Assembly (NCBI GenBank): GCA_016840285.1
Contig: JAEOSR010000146.1
Location: 1 to 64,000 of the forward strand
From: Candidatus Hodarchaeota archaeon
GTDB taxonomy: Archaea > Asgardarchaeota > Heimdallarchaeia > Hodarchaeales > Hodarchaeaceae
DNA: 64,000 nucleotides
Direction: 5' to 3'
How positions within the stretch are numbered: position 1 is the first letter of the stretch; every line of letters starts with the position of its first letter. The notes under the pieces are model-generated. The model did no database searches. It worked only from the letters and a program-made list of their open reading frames with translations, and was not told where the DNA came from. Positions 46,709-56,258 of the stretch are shown here, in pieces. The translations under genes and the position numbers were made by a program.

Positions 46709-49153
46709 ATGTCAGAAAATAAAAGCGAGAAGTATATTCTTTGGTTCGATGAGCTCAGGATCGAAGATGTGCCACTAGTTGGAGGAAAAAACGCCTCCTT
46801 GGGCGAAATGTACCATAGCCTCAAAGAAAAGGGAGTTTTAGTCCCTAATGGGTTTGCTATTACCGCTGCTGCCTATCGTCATCTCCTTAAAGATGCTGGA
46901 ATTGAAGATACAGTTAAGGAAGCATTAGATGGATTAGATACTCATGATATTCGCAATCTTCAGGAGAGAGGACGGAAGGTAAGAGAAATAATTCGATATG
47001 CTAAACTTCCTGATGATTTGGATAAAGAAATTCGAGAAGCATATAGTAAACTCTGTGAAGAAATAGGATCATTTGATGCTGATGTTGCAGTTCGTTCTTC
47101 AGCTACAGCTGAAGATCTTCCTGATGCTTCTTTCGCAGGCCAACAAGAGACTTATCTCAACATTCGAGGGGAAGAATCGCTGTTATATGCTTGTCGTTCA
47201 TGCTTTGCTAGTCTATTTACTAATCGAGCTATAAGCTATAGAGAAGACAAAGGTTTTGGTCATTTTGATGTCTACCTTTCAATAGGGGTCCAAGTCATGG
47301 TTCGTTCTGATGCAGCATCTTCTGGAGTCATCTTCTCAATCGATACTGAATCTGGTTTCAAAGATGCTGTATATATTACTGGTGCTTTTGGTCTTGGTGA
47401 AAATGTGGTTCAAGGAGCTGTGAATCCTGATGAGTTTTATGTTTTTAAGCCAACATTGAAGGATGGAAAACGGCCCATCATTGGAAAGCGTCTTGGAACT
47501 AAAGAAGAAATGATGGTTTACACCTCAGATCAGCGTCGTCCCACCAAAAATGTTGATACACCAGAATCTATGCGAAAATCATTCTGTGTCACTGATGATG
47601 AAGTAATCGAACTCGCTAAGTGGGCCGCAATAATTGAGGATCATTATGGAAAACCTATGGACATTGAATGGGCTAAGAACGGAGATGGAGATTATGAAGG
47701 AGACGGGAAGCTCTATATAGTTCAAGCTCGGCCTGAAACCGTCCATTCGCAGAAATCAACCAATGTCATTGAAACATACGTTCTGACTGAAAGAGGGAAA
47801 GAACTAGCAAAAGGTCAAGCAGTTGGATCTAAAATAGGACAAGGTAAAGTTAATGTCATAGAAAAATCTTCTCGAATTCATGAATTCAAGAAGGGAGAAG
47901 TTTTAGTTACCGATATGACGGATCCTGACTGGGAGCCAATCATGAAGATAGCCTCTGCAATTATTACAAATCGTGGTGGACGTACATGCCATGCAGCTAT
48001 TGTTTCCCGAGAACTCGGTATTCCAGCAGTTATTGGTACAGAGAATGCAACAAAAGTACTGAAAGACGGTATGGATGTCACAGCTTCTTGTGCAGAAGGT
48101 CAGGAAGGTATTATCTATGAAGGTATCCTTCCATTTAATGTTGAAAGAATCTTTTTGGATCAAATGCCAAAAACTCGGACAAAAATTATGATGAATGTGG
48201 GTATCCCTGAAAAAGCGTTCGATCAAGGACAAATACCCAATGATGGAGTCGGATTAGCACGGGAAGAATTCATCATAAACTCATATATTGGTATTCATCC
48301 TCTTGCATTACACCACTACGAGGAGCTTAAAGATAAAGCTGATACTGATGGGGAAATCCGTGAAATTATTAGAAAAATTGACGCGAAAACAGCTGCTTAT
48401 CAAGATAAAGAGGAATTCTTTATTGAAAACTTAGCCATGGGAATTGGACGTATTGCTGCTGGTTTCTATCCCAACGATGTTGTTGTGCGATTATCAGACT
48501 TCAAGACGAATGAGTATGCCAATTTAATCGGGGGTTCACTTTATGAACCTGATGAATCCAACCCCATGATTGGTTGGCGTGGTGCTTCCCGCTATTACGA
48601 TCCAAGCTTCAAACCAGCCTTTATTATGGAATGTAAAGCTATTAAACGCGTTCGCGATGAAATGGGCTTAACTAATGTTATTACCATGATTCCTTTTTGT
48701 CGTACAGTAGAAGAAGGTAAAAAGGTTATTGCTGCAATGGCCGATGCAGGGCTTAAACAAGGTGAGAATGGGCTAGAAGTTTACGTCATGGCTGAGATCC
48801 CATCAAATGTAATTGAAGCTGATGGATTTGCGGAAATTTTTGATGGATTTTCAATTGGGAGTAATGATCTTACTCAACTTGCTCTTGGACTTGATCGTGA
48901 CTCAGAATTAGTCGCACATATCTATGATGAACGAGATACGTCAGTAAAGCGACTTGTGAAGTCTGTCATTGATACAGCTAAACAGAAAGGTAGAAAAATA
49001 GGTATTTGTGGGCAAGCACCAAGTGATTTTCCTGAGTTTGCGACCTTTCTAGTCGAATGTGGGATTGATTCCATGAGTTTAAATCCTGATACAGTCGTAA
49101 AAACAAAACTAGATATTGCAAAAAAGGAACAGGAATTAGGCATTAACCCCTAA
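46709..49153 (+). CDS. ppsA: phosphoenolpyruvate synthase (pyruvate, water dikinase)
   Basis: About 814 residues, the full family length. The ATP-grasp N-domain starts WFDELRIEDVPLVGGKNASL with AVRSSATAEDLPDASFAGQ. The phosphohistidine is in GGRTCHAAIVSRELGIPAV near residue 430. The C-terminal PEP-utilising barrel contains SIGSNDLTQLALGLDRDS and GICGQAPSDFPEF. It makes PEP from pyruvate, feeding enolase encoded just upstream. A start at 46694 is possible but MSENKSE is the usual form. A ~240-bp AT-rich gap upstream contains TATA-like runs. Confidence 0.96.
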   Translation: MSENKSEKYILWFDELRIEDVPLVGGKNASLGEMYHSLKEKGVLVPNGFAITAAAYRHLLKDAGIEDTVKEALDGLDTHDIRNLQERGRKVREIIRYAKLPDDLDKEIREAYSKLCEEIGSFDADVAVRSSATAEDLPDASFAGQQETYLNIRGEESLLYACRSCFASLFTNRAISYREDKGFGHFDVYLSIGVQVMVRSDAASSGVIFSIDTESGFKDAVYITGAFGLGENVVQGAVNPDEFYVFKPTLKDGKRPIIGKRLGTKEEMMVYTSDQRRPTKNVDTPESMRKSFCVTDDEVIELAKWAAIIEDHYGKPMDIEWAKNGDGDYEGDGKLYIVQARPETVHSQKSTNVIETYVLTERGKELAKGQAVGSKIGQGKVNVIEKSSRIHEFKKGEVLVTDMTDPDWEPIMKIASAIITNRGGRTCHAAIVSRELGIPAVIGTENATKVLKDGMDVTASCAEGQEGIIYEGILPFNVERIFLDQMPKTRTKIMMNVGIPEKAFDQGQIPNDGVGLAREEFIINSYIGIHPLALHHYEELKDKADTDGEIREIIRKIDAKTAAYQDKEEFFIENLAMGIGRIAAGFYPNDVVVRLSDFKTNEYANLIGGSLYEPDESNPMIGWRGASRYYDPSFKPAFIMECKAIKRVRDEMGLTNVITMIPFCRTVEEGKKVIAAMADAGLKQGENGLEVYVMAEIPSNVIEADGFAEIFDGFSIGSNDLTQLALGLDRDSELVAHIYDERDTSVKRLVKSVIDTAKQKGRKIGICGQAPSDFPEFATFLVECGIDSMSLNPDTVVKTKLDIAKKEQELGINP

Positions 49154-49206
49154 TCCCCTGTTAATCTTTATTTTTCTCTAAGTACTATTCTAAAGACCAC
49201 ATTTCT

Positions 49207-49575
49207 TTAAGACTTTTCATGAATTTCCGTTTCATATCTTGTTAAAAGGACTAGCCTTAAACATTCACGGCAAGCATACCCTAAACACTGCGTTTCTGAA
49301 ATTATCATTTGTTCTTCGTGTCCATTCGATTTAGTAATAGCTTTGGCAGGACATATTCGGATTAGTTTTTCTACAAAGCTTTTAGATTGCACATTAAGAT
49401 TAATCTGACGATTAATGTCCCCAACATCTTTTTTACGGGAGAAAGTTTTAGTAAAGTTCCAAGATTCTTCATGAGAAAATAAACGACTTAAGTAGTCAAT
49501 ATCTAATGCTAGTAAGATTAAGAGAACAAAAATAATTAGAATAAAAGATAGAAATAGAAGTTGAATTGGTATCAT
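49207..49575 (-). CDS. membrane-anchored small cysteine protein
   Basis: 122 residues. Residues 1-27 form a hydrophobic N-terminal anchor (FLSFILIIFVLLILLALDID). The C-terminal half contains RICPAKAI and, 30 residues later, CLGYACRECL, a C...C-x4-C-x2-C arrangement reminiscent of a rearranged ferredoxin site. Not a recognised family. It lies 6 bp after a gene of unknown function in the same direction, so the two are probably an operon. Confidence 0.6.
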   Translation of the reverse strand: MIPIQLLFLSFILIIFVLLILLALDIDYLSRLFSHEESWNFTKTFSRKKDVGDINRQINLNVQSKSFVEKLIRICPAKAITKSNGHEEQMIISETQCLGYACRECLRLVLLTRYETEIHEKS

Positions 49576-49581
49576 TACTAA

Positions 49582-50667
49582 TCACTCCAAATTAATTGGG
49601 ATTTCGGGGTCAAAAAATAATAAAATAACTGATTGTAGAGAGATTGGACACGTAGAAAGGCTTTTTATGATCCCAGTTATGTTAGTCATTTGAGGAGGAA
49701 TGGAGTTGAAATACGTGACTTGATCATCGAAAAAATTTACTGTTAAATGACTTTCACCAAGAGTAGTTGAAAAAGAAGTTGTTGCTTCACCATTCAAAGA
49801 TTTAGGAGTATCGAAGGATTTAACGGAATATTCTTTTAGTAATTGTGAGATTCGATTTAGGGTTAGAATTAGTTCTGTGTAACCTACTCGTAACACGTTT
49901 AATAGGTTATTTTCAGAGGCATAAGTATATTTTAGAAAGTTCTGTGCAGATTGTCTTGTAGGAGAAGAGGAAGGTGTGACTAAAGGTGGGATTGTTCCCG
50001 AGGCTCGGGCTATAGGACCAGTAATTCCTGTCATTTTCACCATATCTAATGAAAGGGTTTCCACTCCTTTAAGGGTATTAGACATTTTTGGTTCTCCTTC
50101 AATGAACTTTGCTATTTTCCAAGCGTTTTTTTGTTGAATTTTTATAACCTTTTGGATTTCTAGAACCTGTGTGTGAGATATTGGATGGGATATGGCCCCT
50201 GGACGGATTAAATCCCAAGGGAATTGCAGGTCCCAAAGGAACTCGAAAAAATACCAAAATGAAGAATAGCTTTCAAGAGCTAACCTCGAGGCTTTAAAAT
50301 CATTTAAAAAACGGAATACCCAATAGAACAGATAGAAATAAATGGTGGCTCGTTCTATATTTATTAATAATCCTCTATATTGCCTGATGTCATCTGAAAC
50401 AATTATACCTGCAATTAATTCAATAGTTTCAGACAGGTGAACTTGGTATGAAATAGCATTCAAGCTATTTTGCCTTTCAAGAAGGAAAAACAATCTAGAA
50501 AGAGGGATATCTTTCATTAATCTTTGCTTCTCTCGTTTAATCTGCATATAGTTATTTAAATCGCTGGGAGTCATTGTGGATAAAAGATCTGAGAATATTT
50601 CAGTAGTAACATGGACGGATGACGGTTTTTCTGTAGTTTTTGTGTCAATATTATCCATTTTATCCAC
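49582..50667 (-). CDS. helical protein of unknown function
   Basis: 361 residues, mostly predicted helix with aromatic-rich stretches (ATIYFYLFYWVFRFLNDFKA, SYSSFWYFFEFLWDLQFPWD) that are too polar overall to be clear membrane spans. The mid-section MVKMTGITGPIARASGTIPP is the least helical part. No signal peptide, no metal motif and no known family was recognised. It is divergent from the A-ATPase subunit I gene, with a ~90-bp gap that probably holds both promoters. Confidence 0.6.
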   Translation of the reverse strand: MDKMDNIDTKTTEKPSSVHVTTEIFSDLLSTMTPSDLNNYMQIKREKQRLMKDIPLSRLFFLLERQNSLNAISYQVHLSETIELIAGIIVSDDIRQYRGLLINIERATIYFYLFYWVFRFLNDFKASRLALESYSSFWYFFEFLWDLQFPWDLIRPGAISHPISHTQVLEIQKVIKIQQKNAWKIAKFIEGEPKMSNTLKGVETLSLDMVKMTGITGPIARASGTIPPLVTPSSSPTRQSAQNFLKYTYASENNLLNVLRVGYTELILTLNRISQLLKEYSVKSFDTPKSLNGEATTSFSTTLGESHLTVNFFDDQVTYFNSIPPQMTNITGIIKSLSTCPISLQSVILLFFDPEIPINLE

Positions 50668-50758
50668 ACTGAGCTACCTTTATTTCTCGAAATAAATAAT
50701 AACTGTATTCTTCAAGTCGATAATCACTCGTCAAGGACATTCCACGGAGGCGTACAGT

Positions 50759-52906
50759 GTGGGGTTTCGCCCTGAAAAAATGAATATCGCTAAAATCACC
50801 GTTAAAAAGGAATTAGGAAGACAGTTCCTTAATCAGGTATGTAATAAGTACGATTTAGAAATTATCGACTTGGTAAAGGTTGCCCAGTCAGAACCATTGG
50901 CACTTACGGATGTAGAGACACGAACAATTGATTTACATGCTGAATTCCTGCAAATGGTCGAACTTCTAGATGGGATAGGTTCAAAATCCAAAGGAAATAT
51001 GAATCTTGAAAACCTTTCATTAACGGAGCTCAACGAAAAAGCACAATCTTTGTTAGAAACAACCCAACCATTGATAAAGGAATTGGAGGCGATAAAGGAT
51101 CTTGGGGAGGAAATCTCTTACTATGATGATATTGTCAGTTCATTAGAAGAAATTAAAGATATAGAAATCCAGAATATTCAGGATTTAGGTGAGGGAAGCC
51201 ACTTTTATGCTGCACTTGGTTTCTTAAAGGGGATTCATCTATATCGTCTTGAAATGGCACTTGATCAACTCACTGGGGGGGATTTTGTTTTCATTCCTGT
51301 TCCATCGAAAAAAACAAAGGTCATTTGTCTTGTAGGAGCAATGAAGTCTTATCAGGCAGCCCTTAATCGATTATTAAGTGGGCTAGGATTTGAAGAGGTT
51401 ACATTTCCAAAAGAAATCCAAGGTACCCCCCTAGAAGCTATCGAACAAGCAAAAATAGAATTGAAAAAACGTAAGCAAGAAATTAAGACACTTCAACAGA
51501 AGATAAAAGAATTAATGGACGAACATGAGCTATCTATTCGTGCGATGGAAGAGCAATTATCATTAGAAGAAAATAGATTGAAACTTTTACAACGAACACA
51601 GTTACGAAAGCAGAATCATATTATTTGGGCATGGCTTTCTGGAAAAAAACCTAAAAAATTTCTCAAGGCGGTTAAGAAATTCGATTCTTCAATAACTGTA
51701 GAGATAATTGAACCAAAGCTTGAAAGTAGCGAATTTCCCACCAAAGTACGTAATAATATCTATTCACGTTCCTTTGAGGGTCTTGTTTATGGCTTTGGTA
51801 TCCCTGGATATAAAGAATGGGATCCCACTAAATTCCTGAGTATTTTAATTCCTATCTTTTTTGGTATCATGTTTGGAGATGTTATAGATGGACTCGTGGT
51901 CTTTCTTCTAGGATTATATGGTTTATCTTTAAGTCCTAAAAAATACTCTAAGAATTCCATGCTTGCTGAACTCCAAACGTATTTCGACAAAGGAGGTCCA
52001 GTCCTAGTAACAATTGGTTCTACAGCAATGATATTTGGGTTTCTATTCGGAAGTTATCGTGGGCTTGGGGGACATCATGCCTTAGAAGTTGGCCTGCCTA
52101 TTCTGTGGTTCTCACCAGAAATCGAGGGAGGTCAATTTGCTTTATTAGAACTTGCTATATTTATTGGAGCTATAGTCATTGGATCTGCGTTAGTTATACA
52201 ATTCCTAGGAGCATGGGGTCATAATAAAAACGAAGCAATCTTCCTTCCAGGTATGTTTTTCCTTTTTTATGTGGGTTTGATATTTCTATTATTCACATTC
52301 GGGCCAAATCCAATTCTCTGGGTAGATCCTATAGAGGGAAAATTTGGAAAATTTGACCTTAAAGCCTTACAAACTATTGCTCAAAGTCAAGAGGAAGTCA
52401 TGCACCACCACCATATCGATTTTACTAGTCCAGTGGGAGCAATATTAGAAGGCTTAAACGCTGCAGAGTGGGGAATCCCAGTATTTCCAATTCCTGGACT
52501 TAATATTAGTTACCCACTTACATTACTAATATTTCCTCTTATTTTATCTTCTATTTATCACTTCCGACATGGTATGGACGGAATTGGTGAATTACTTGAC
52601 TATCTTATCACAATGATTTCAAATACAATTTCATTCGCACGGTTATTTGCGTATACAATGGTACACGGCCTCCTTTCTCTAGTTTTCATCGAATTGTTCT
52701 CTGGTAACGCCCACAATCTTTTTGAATTTCTACCAGGTATGATTCTTGGTGGATTTATCGTCATCCCATTAGAGTTACTAGTTTCATTCCTTCAATCTCT
52801 ACGTCTTTGTTGGGTTGAGTTCTTTTCCAAAATACATTTTCAAGGTTCAGGATACTTATTTCAACCTTTTAAAGAAAACAGATCATTTACTACTTCTGGA
52901 AAATAA
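50759..52906 (+). CDS. atpI: A/V-type ATP synthase subunit I (a)
   Basis: 715 residues. The N-terminal ~330 residues are soluble with a coiled coil near 220-290. The C-terminal half has about seven to eight membrane segments (the first ILIPIFFGIMFGDVIDGLVV). The functional arginine of the proton path is in ISFARLFAYTMVHGL. The GTG at 50759 gives GFRPEKMNIAKITV, matching the FRPxxM start of the family. It is the stator half-channel of the ATPase. Subunits C and K follow at 14 and about 59 bp; the catalytic A/B genes are not in this window. Confidence 0.93.
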   Translation: MGFRPEKMNIAKITVKKELGRQFLNQVCNKYDLEIIDLVKVAQSEPLALTDVETRTIDLHAEFLQMVELLDGIGSKSKGNMNLENLSLTELNEKAQSLLETTQPLIKELEAIKDLGEEISYYDDIVSSLEEIKDIEIQNIQDLGEGSHFYAALGFLKGIHLYRLEMALDQLTGGDFVFIPVPSKKTKVICLVGAMKSYQAALNRLLSGLGFEEVTFPKEIQGTPLEAIEQAKIELKKRKQEIKTLQQKIKELMDEHELSIRAMEEQLSLEENRLKLLQRTQLRKQNHIIWAWLSGKKPKKFLKAVKKFDSSITVEIIEPKLESSEFPTKVRNNIYSRSFEGLVYGFGIPGYKEWDPTKFLSILIPIFFGIMFGDVIDGLVVFLLGLYGLSLSPKKYSKNSMLAELQTYFDKGGPVLVTIGSTAMIFGFLFGSYRGLGGHHALEVGLPILWFSPEIEGGQFALLELAIFIGAIVIGSALVIQFLGAWGHNKNEAIFLPGMFFLFYVGLIFLLFTFGPNPILWVDPIEGKFGKFDLKALQTIAQSQEEVMHHHHIDFTSPVGAILEGLNAAEWGIPVFPIPGLNISYPLTLLIFPLILSSIYHFRHGMDGIGELLDYLITMISNTISFARLFAYTMVHGLLSLVFIELFSGNAHNLFEFLPGMILGGFIVIPLELLVSFLQSLRLCWVEFFSKIHFQGSGYLFQPFKENRSFTTSGK

Positions 52907-52950
52907 GAAAATGCCACCTATTGGTGTATGTAAAAATTGAGTTTGTAAAA

Positions 52951-54033
52951 ATGAAATTTGGGCAAGTGTCTGAAGCGAAGGCTTATTCATTTGTAAATGC
53001 TCGTATCAAAGCTCGTAAAGGACAATTATTTAGTGCTGCAGATTATGAACAACTACTTTCAATTTCATTACGTGAAGGTTTAACCTATCTTCGAGACAAA
53101 CCACGATACCTAGAGGCTTTTACTAATTTGGCTTTTAAATCTACAGATTTTCCCATGAAACTAGAACGACTCCTCCATGAGAATGTTTATAATGAAATAA
53201 TCACCTTGGTTAATGATACACCCAAGAAAGCTCGTATGCTAATAGAGTTTTATTTCAAAAAATATTATATCGATGCGCTTAAACAGATAATACGTTTGAC
53301 ACATTCAAAGGACCTCGAATCAGTATCGTTAGAAGACTTTTTTATTCCAACTATTGAAGAAAAAACAGAATTATCCATTATCTTGCATAGTGAGAGTATT
53401 ACAGATTTAATCAACAAGCTTCAAACTCCCTGGGTAGCAGAAGCTTTAAAATCGGTTATACATGAATACGAGAAACAAGAAAATGTTTTAGTATTAGAAA
53501 ATGCATTAGACCATTCTTATTACAAACATTTATGGTATAATATAATACCATCACAAAATAAAAGAGATCGAAAGGTCACACAGAAGATTATAGGAACCAA
53601 GATCGATTTAATTAATATTAATATAATCTTACGAGCTAAATTACTTAATTTCCCTCCTGATGAAATTTTACTTCAATTAATCCCGATTCATTATCGACTA
53701 AATGGTGTTTTAACTCAAGCCGTAAAGGCTTTATCATTCTCCGAAGCTAATGAAAGGTTACAAACTACTATTTATTCTGATTTAGTCGGAGCAATTAGTC
53801 GAGACTATAGAGAAAAAGAAAATGTTATAGTCAAGATTGAGCAACTACAACAAGAATGGTTTATCCAAACATTATTTGCAATTTTGGCTGGATACCCATT
53901 TCATATCGGCACCTTTTTGGCTTATATTGTATTTCGTTTGCAGGAAACAGAGAACTTACGAATAATCTTTGAAACGAAATGGAAAGGAATCGATACAAAA
54001 TTTGCTCGAGAACAACTAATCTACTTCAAGTAA
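52951..54033 (+). CDS. atpC: A/V-type ATP synthase subunit C (d)
   Basis: About 360 residues. The N-terminus SEAKAYSFVNARIKARKGQL and the helical SADYEQLLSISLREGLTYL fit subunit C/d, which couples the central stalk to the c-ring. The C-terminal FAREQLIYF resembles the family end. The preferred ATG is 52951; a TTG at 52921 would place the gene 14 bp after subunit I. The three adjacent genes I, C and K are one operon. Confidence 0.85.
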   Translation: MKFGQVSEAKAYSFVNARIKARKGQLFSAADYEQLLSISLREGLTYLRDKPRYLEAFTNLAFKSTDFPMKLERLLHENVYNEIITLVNDTPKKARMLIEFYFKKYYIDALKQIIRLTHSKDLESVSLEDFFIPTIEEKTELSIILHSESITDLINKLQTPWVAEALKSVIHEYEKQENVLVLENALDHSYYKHLWYNIIPSQNKRDRKVTQKIIGTKIDLININIILRAKLLNFPPDEILLQLIPIHYRLNGVLTQAVKALSFSEANERLQTTIYSDLVGAISRDYREKENVIVKIEQLQQEWFIQTLFAILAGYPFHIGTFLAYIVFRLQETENLRIIFETKWKGIDTKFAREQLIYFK

Positions 54034-54092
54034 TCTTATTTGATCACTTAGAAAGAATATAATGAAAGAATTTAATCGTTGGTGAAACTGAA

Positions 54093-54473
54093 ATGAACAC
54101 ACAGCAGAAGAAACAAATCATTAAACTTCAACTCGGAATAGGCCTGATCGCACTAGCCATTCTAAGTCTGGTAATGGTAGTAACCACTGTTACAGCTAGT
54201 CCTGAATCAACTCAAGGTACAGCTCAGGAGATGGATAAAGGACAAGCGATTTTTGGATTAGCTATTGGAGCAGGGATAGCCATGGGGCTTGCAGGAGTAG
54301 GTGCTGCACTTGCACTGGGAACAGCAAGCTCTGCTGCTATTGGTGCAATCGCTGAACGTCCAGAAGTATTTGGTCGGACTATTATCTTCATTGCTTTCAT
54401 TGAAGGTATTGGTGTCTTTGGTTTTGTTATTGCTTTTATGCTCTACTTAGCCATCGGACAAATCATTGGTTGA
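54093..54473 (+). CDS. atpK: A/V-type ATP synthase subunit K (c, proteolipid)
   Basis: 126 residues. An N-terminal hydrophobic segment (LQLGIGLIALAILSLVMVVT) is probably a cleaved signal, followed by one hairpin: ALGTASSAAIGAIAERPEVF between two helices. The proton-binding glutamate is in IAFIEGIGVFGFVIAF. One hairpin with one carboxylate means an ordinary single-hairpin c subunit. Its 3' end overlaps the convergent small membrane gene by 11 bp. Confidence 0.92.
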   Translation: MNTQQKKQIIKLQLGIGLIALAILSLVMVVTTVTASPESTQGTAQEMDKGQAIFGLAIGAGIAMGLAGVGAALALGTASSAAIGAIAERPEVFGRTIIFIAFIEGIGVFGFVIAFMLYLAIGQIIG

Positions 54474-54777
54474 GTCTTTCCTCATCCTTCTTTTCCTCTT
54501 CCTCTGCGATTAACTTCGCTAAACCTGAGTATGAGGATTTAGAGGAAATATGTGGGGTTTGCTGTCTATTCACAGCATAATAAAGCTCAATAATTGCAAT
54601 AATAAAGAATAGGATAGGCGTTCCAATAATAATCAATTCTCGTAGTGGGGCTTCCTGATTTACTGATAAGAGATAACCAACGATTACTCCTGCAATGACC
54701 ATCACTGGAAGATTAAATCCTGCTGCAGCAATGGTTGCTGAAGAATATAAAGTCCTTCTTTTCTTTCTAGAAGACAT
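54463..54777 (-). CDS. small two-helix membrane protein, AtpZ-like
   Basis: 104 residues with two hydrophobic segments. GFNLPVMVIAGVIVGYLLSV followed by a short loop and a second helix ending IELYYAVNR resembles the AtpZ/AtpI-type proteins encoded with F-type ATPases. The C-terminal tail is charged (AEEEEKKDEERL). It is convergent with the ATPase c-subunit and overlaps it by 11 bp. The match is by pattern only; an unrelated two-helix protein is possible. Confidence 0.55.
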   Translation of the reverse strand: MSSRKKRRTLYSSATIAAAGFNLPVMVIAGVIVGYLLSVNQEAPLRELIIIGTPILFFIIAIIELYYAVNRQQTPHISSKSSYSGLAKLIAEEEEKKDEERLNQ

Positions 54778-54794
54778 TTATCATTATTCCAGAG

Positions 54795-55730
54795 TTAAGA
54801 TATTTTTCGGATACAGTTCTTGCCAAGTACTGATTTTGCCTCCATAGCAACCGGCTGACATTTTGAACGGAAAAGACACCAAACGGATTGGTTCCAATCA
54901 TATTCAGGGAGAGTTTCAAAATGGCCCATACCTTTTGCAATTATTAGGTCGCTTTTTATTATGATTTCTTGAAACTCGTCCGAAATTTCGTCAATTAGTA
55001 ATCCTACAGAATTGGTGCCTATAGAAATTATTTTTGGTAAGTTATCAGTTCTTAATTTCACCCAAAGCTCTTGTAAATCAACTACAGTAGCATCGTTGAG
55101 AATAGGCTTACTCTTCCCTGCAACAATTATTTTTTTATCTTGCTGTATGAGAAGATCTATTACGAGAGCATCAAATACGACTTCTCCAACATTATCCGTC
55201 AAGTAGAGAATAGAGTTTGCTTCTGTTATTTCAGAAATTAAACTAGGAAGGAGTTCAATTGAAAGGTTATCCCACTGCTTTTCCGCAGAATCAATGATTA
55301 TTTCAAGATCTCTTATATTAAACTCATTTTTTTGACTCAAAAGATCATATTCAATGATATTAGCGGAAGTAGCTGTTGCTAAAGCTAGCTTTAACTGTTC
55401 TTCTGGATTCATTCGTTTTATCTTCTTTTGAACCATATTCCACAAAATACTTGTTTGAGATTTCAGATTTACTTTTTCCTGTTCGTAAGTATCGTTTATT
55501 TGAAAGAATTTTTGAAGAAATCTATCCCTCTTTGTACCGATATAGCTGGGACAAAGTCGAAGAGGATGAGAAATTTCGTTTGAAGCATTAAAACCTACAT
55601 GGTCAGCAATAATTTGAATAACTCCTGTTAGAGCATTGTAACGAATTTCCTCATTCACAGTTAACCTTTCAATTTGTTTTTTAGCACGAAAAAATAAACA
55701 ATAAAGGCATTCCGACTTTATTTTCAACAA
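54795..55730 (-). CDS. DUF89 / ARMT1-family metal-dependent phosphatase-like protein
   Basis: 311 residues. The N-terminal CLYC-type pair (SECLYCLFFRAKKQ) is typical of archaeal DUF89. The core has YLTDNVGEVVFDALVIDLL, with the metal-site aspartate and asparagine, and DLIIAKGMGHFETLPEYD. DUF89 proteins dephosphorylate sugar phosphates and other damaged metabolites in a Co/Ni/Mn-dependent way. It lies 17 bp before the AtpZ-like gene in the same direction. Confidence 0.85.
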   Translation of the reverse strand: MLKIKSECLYCLFFRAKKQIERLTVNEEIRYNALTGVIQIIADHVGFNASNEISHPLRLCPSYIGTKRDRFLQKFFQINDTYEQEKVNLKSQTSILWNMVQKKIKRMNPEEQLKLALATATSANIIEYDLLSQKNEFNIRDLEIIIDSAEKQWDNLSIELLPSLISEITEANSILYLTDNVGEVVFDALVIDLLIQQDKKIIVAGKSKPILNDATVVDLQELWVKLRTDNLPKIISIGTNSVGLLIDEISDEFQEIIIKSDLIIAKGMGHFETLPEYDWNQSVWCLFRSKCQPVAMEAKSVLGKNCIRKIS

Positions 55731-55790
55731 TATACCAACAAAAACGTTTTGTTTATCAAAAAGGGTACTTTTTCCTTTTTACTTGAGTAA

Positions 55791-56258
55791 TTATGGTGAA
55801 ATAGAGCTTACTGCGAGTATTGAATCGACAATTTGCTTATATCCTGTGCATCTGCAAATAATTCCGTTCAATAAATGTTCAACCTCCTCTCGCTCAAGTG
55901 ATTTGCCTTGAATTAGGAGGTAATGACCCATTAGCAGAAAAGCTGATGTACAAAAACCGCATTGTACAGCACCATTCTGAATGAATGATTCTTGTAGCTT
56001 TGAAAGTTTTCCTAACAATATTAGCCCTTCTACAGTAGTTACTTCTTTCTGATCTGCTTCGTGAGCTAGTACAAGGCAAGACTTGATTGGTACACCGTCA
56101 AGCAAAATTGTGCATAATCCACAATCACCTTGCCAACAGGCTGCTTTAATAGACTTGATGTGCAGGTGATTACGGAGTACATCAAGAAGAGTCTCATTGG
56201 GTTTTACTAGGATTTCATGGGATTGACCATTCACAATAATGGATATTTGTCTTTTCAT
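55791..56258 (-). CDS. xanthine-dehydrogenase-type 2Fe-2S subunit
   Basis: 155 residues. The plant-type 2Fe-2S site is CWQGDCGLCTILLDG with SCLVL. The second cluster motif is GAVQCGFCTSAF and NGIICRCTGYKQI. It transfers electrons between the molybdenum site and FAD. The usual CGFCTPG is CGFCTSA. It overlaps the FAD subunit gene by 4 bp at the end of a four-gene operon running from 59810 downwards. Confidence 0.93.
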   Translation of the reverse strand: MKRQISIIVNGQSHEILVKPNETLLDVLRNHLHIKSIKAACWQGDCGLCTILLDGVPIKSCLVLAHEADQKEVTTVEGLILLGKLSKLQESFIQNGAVQCGFCTSAFLLMGHYLLIQGKSLEREEVEHLLNGIICRCTGYKQIVDSILAVSSISP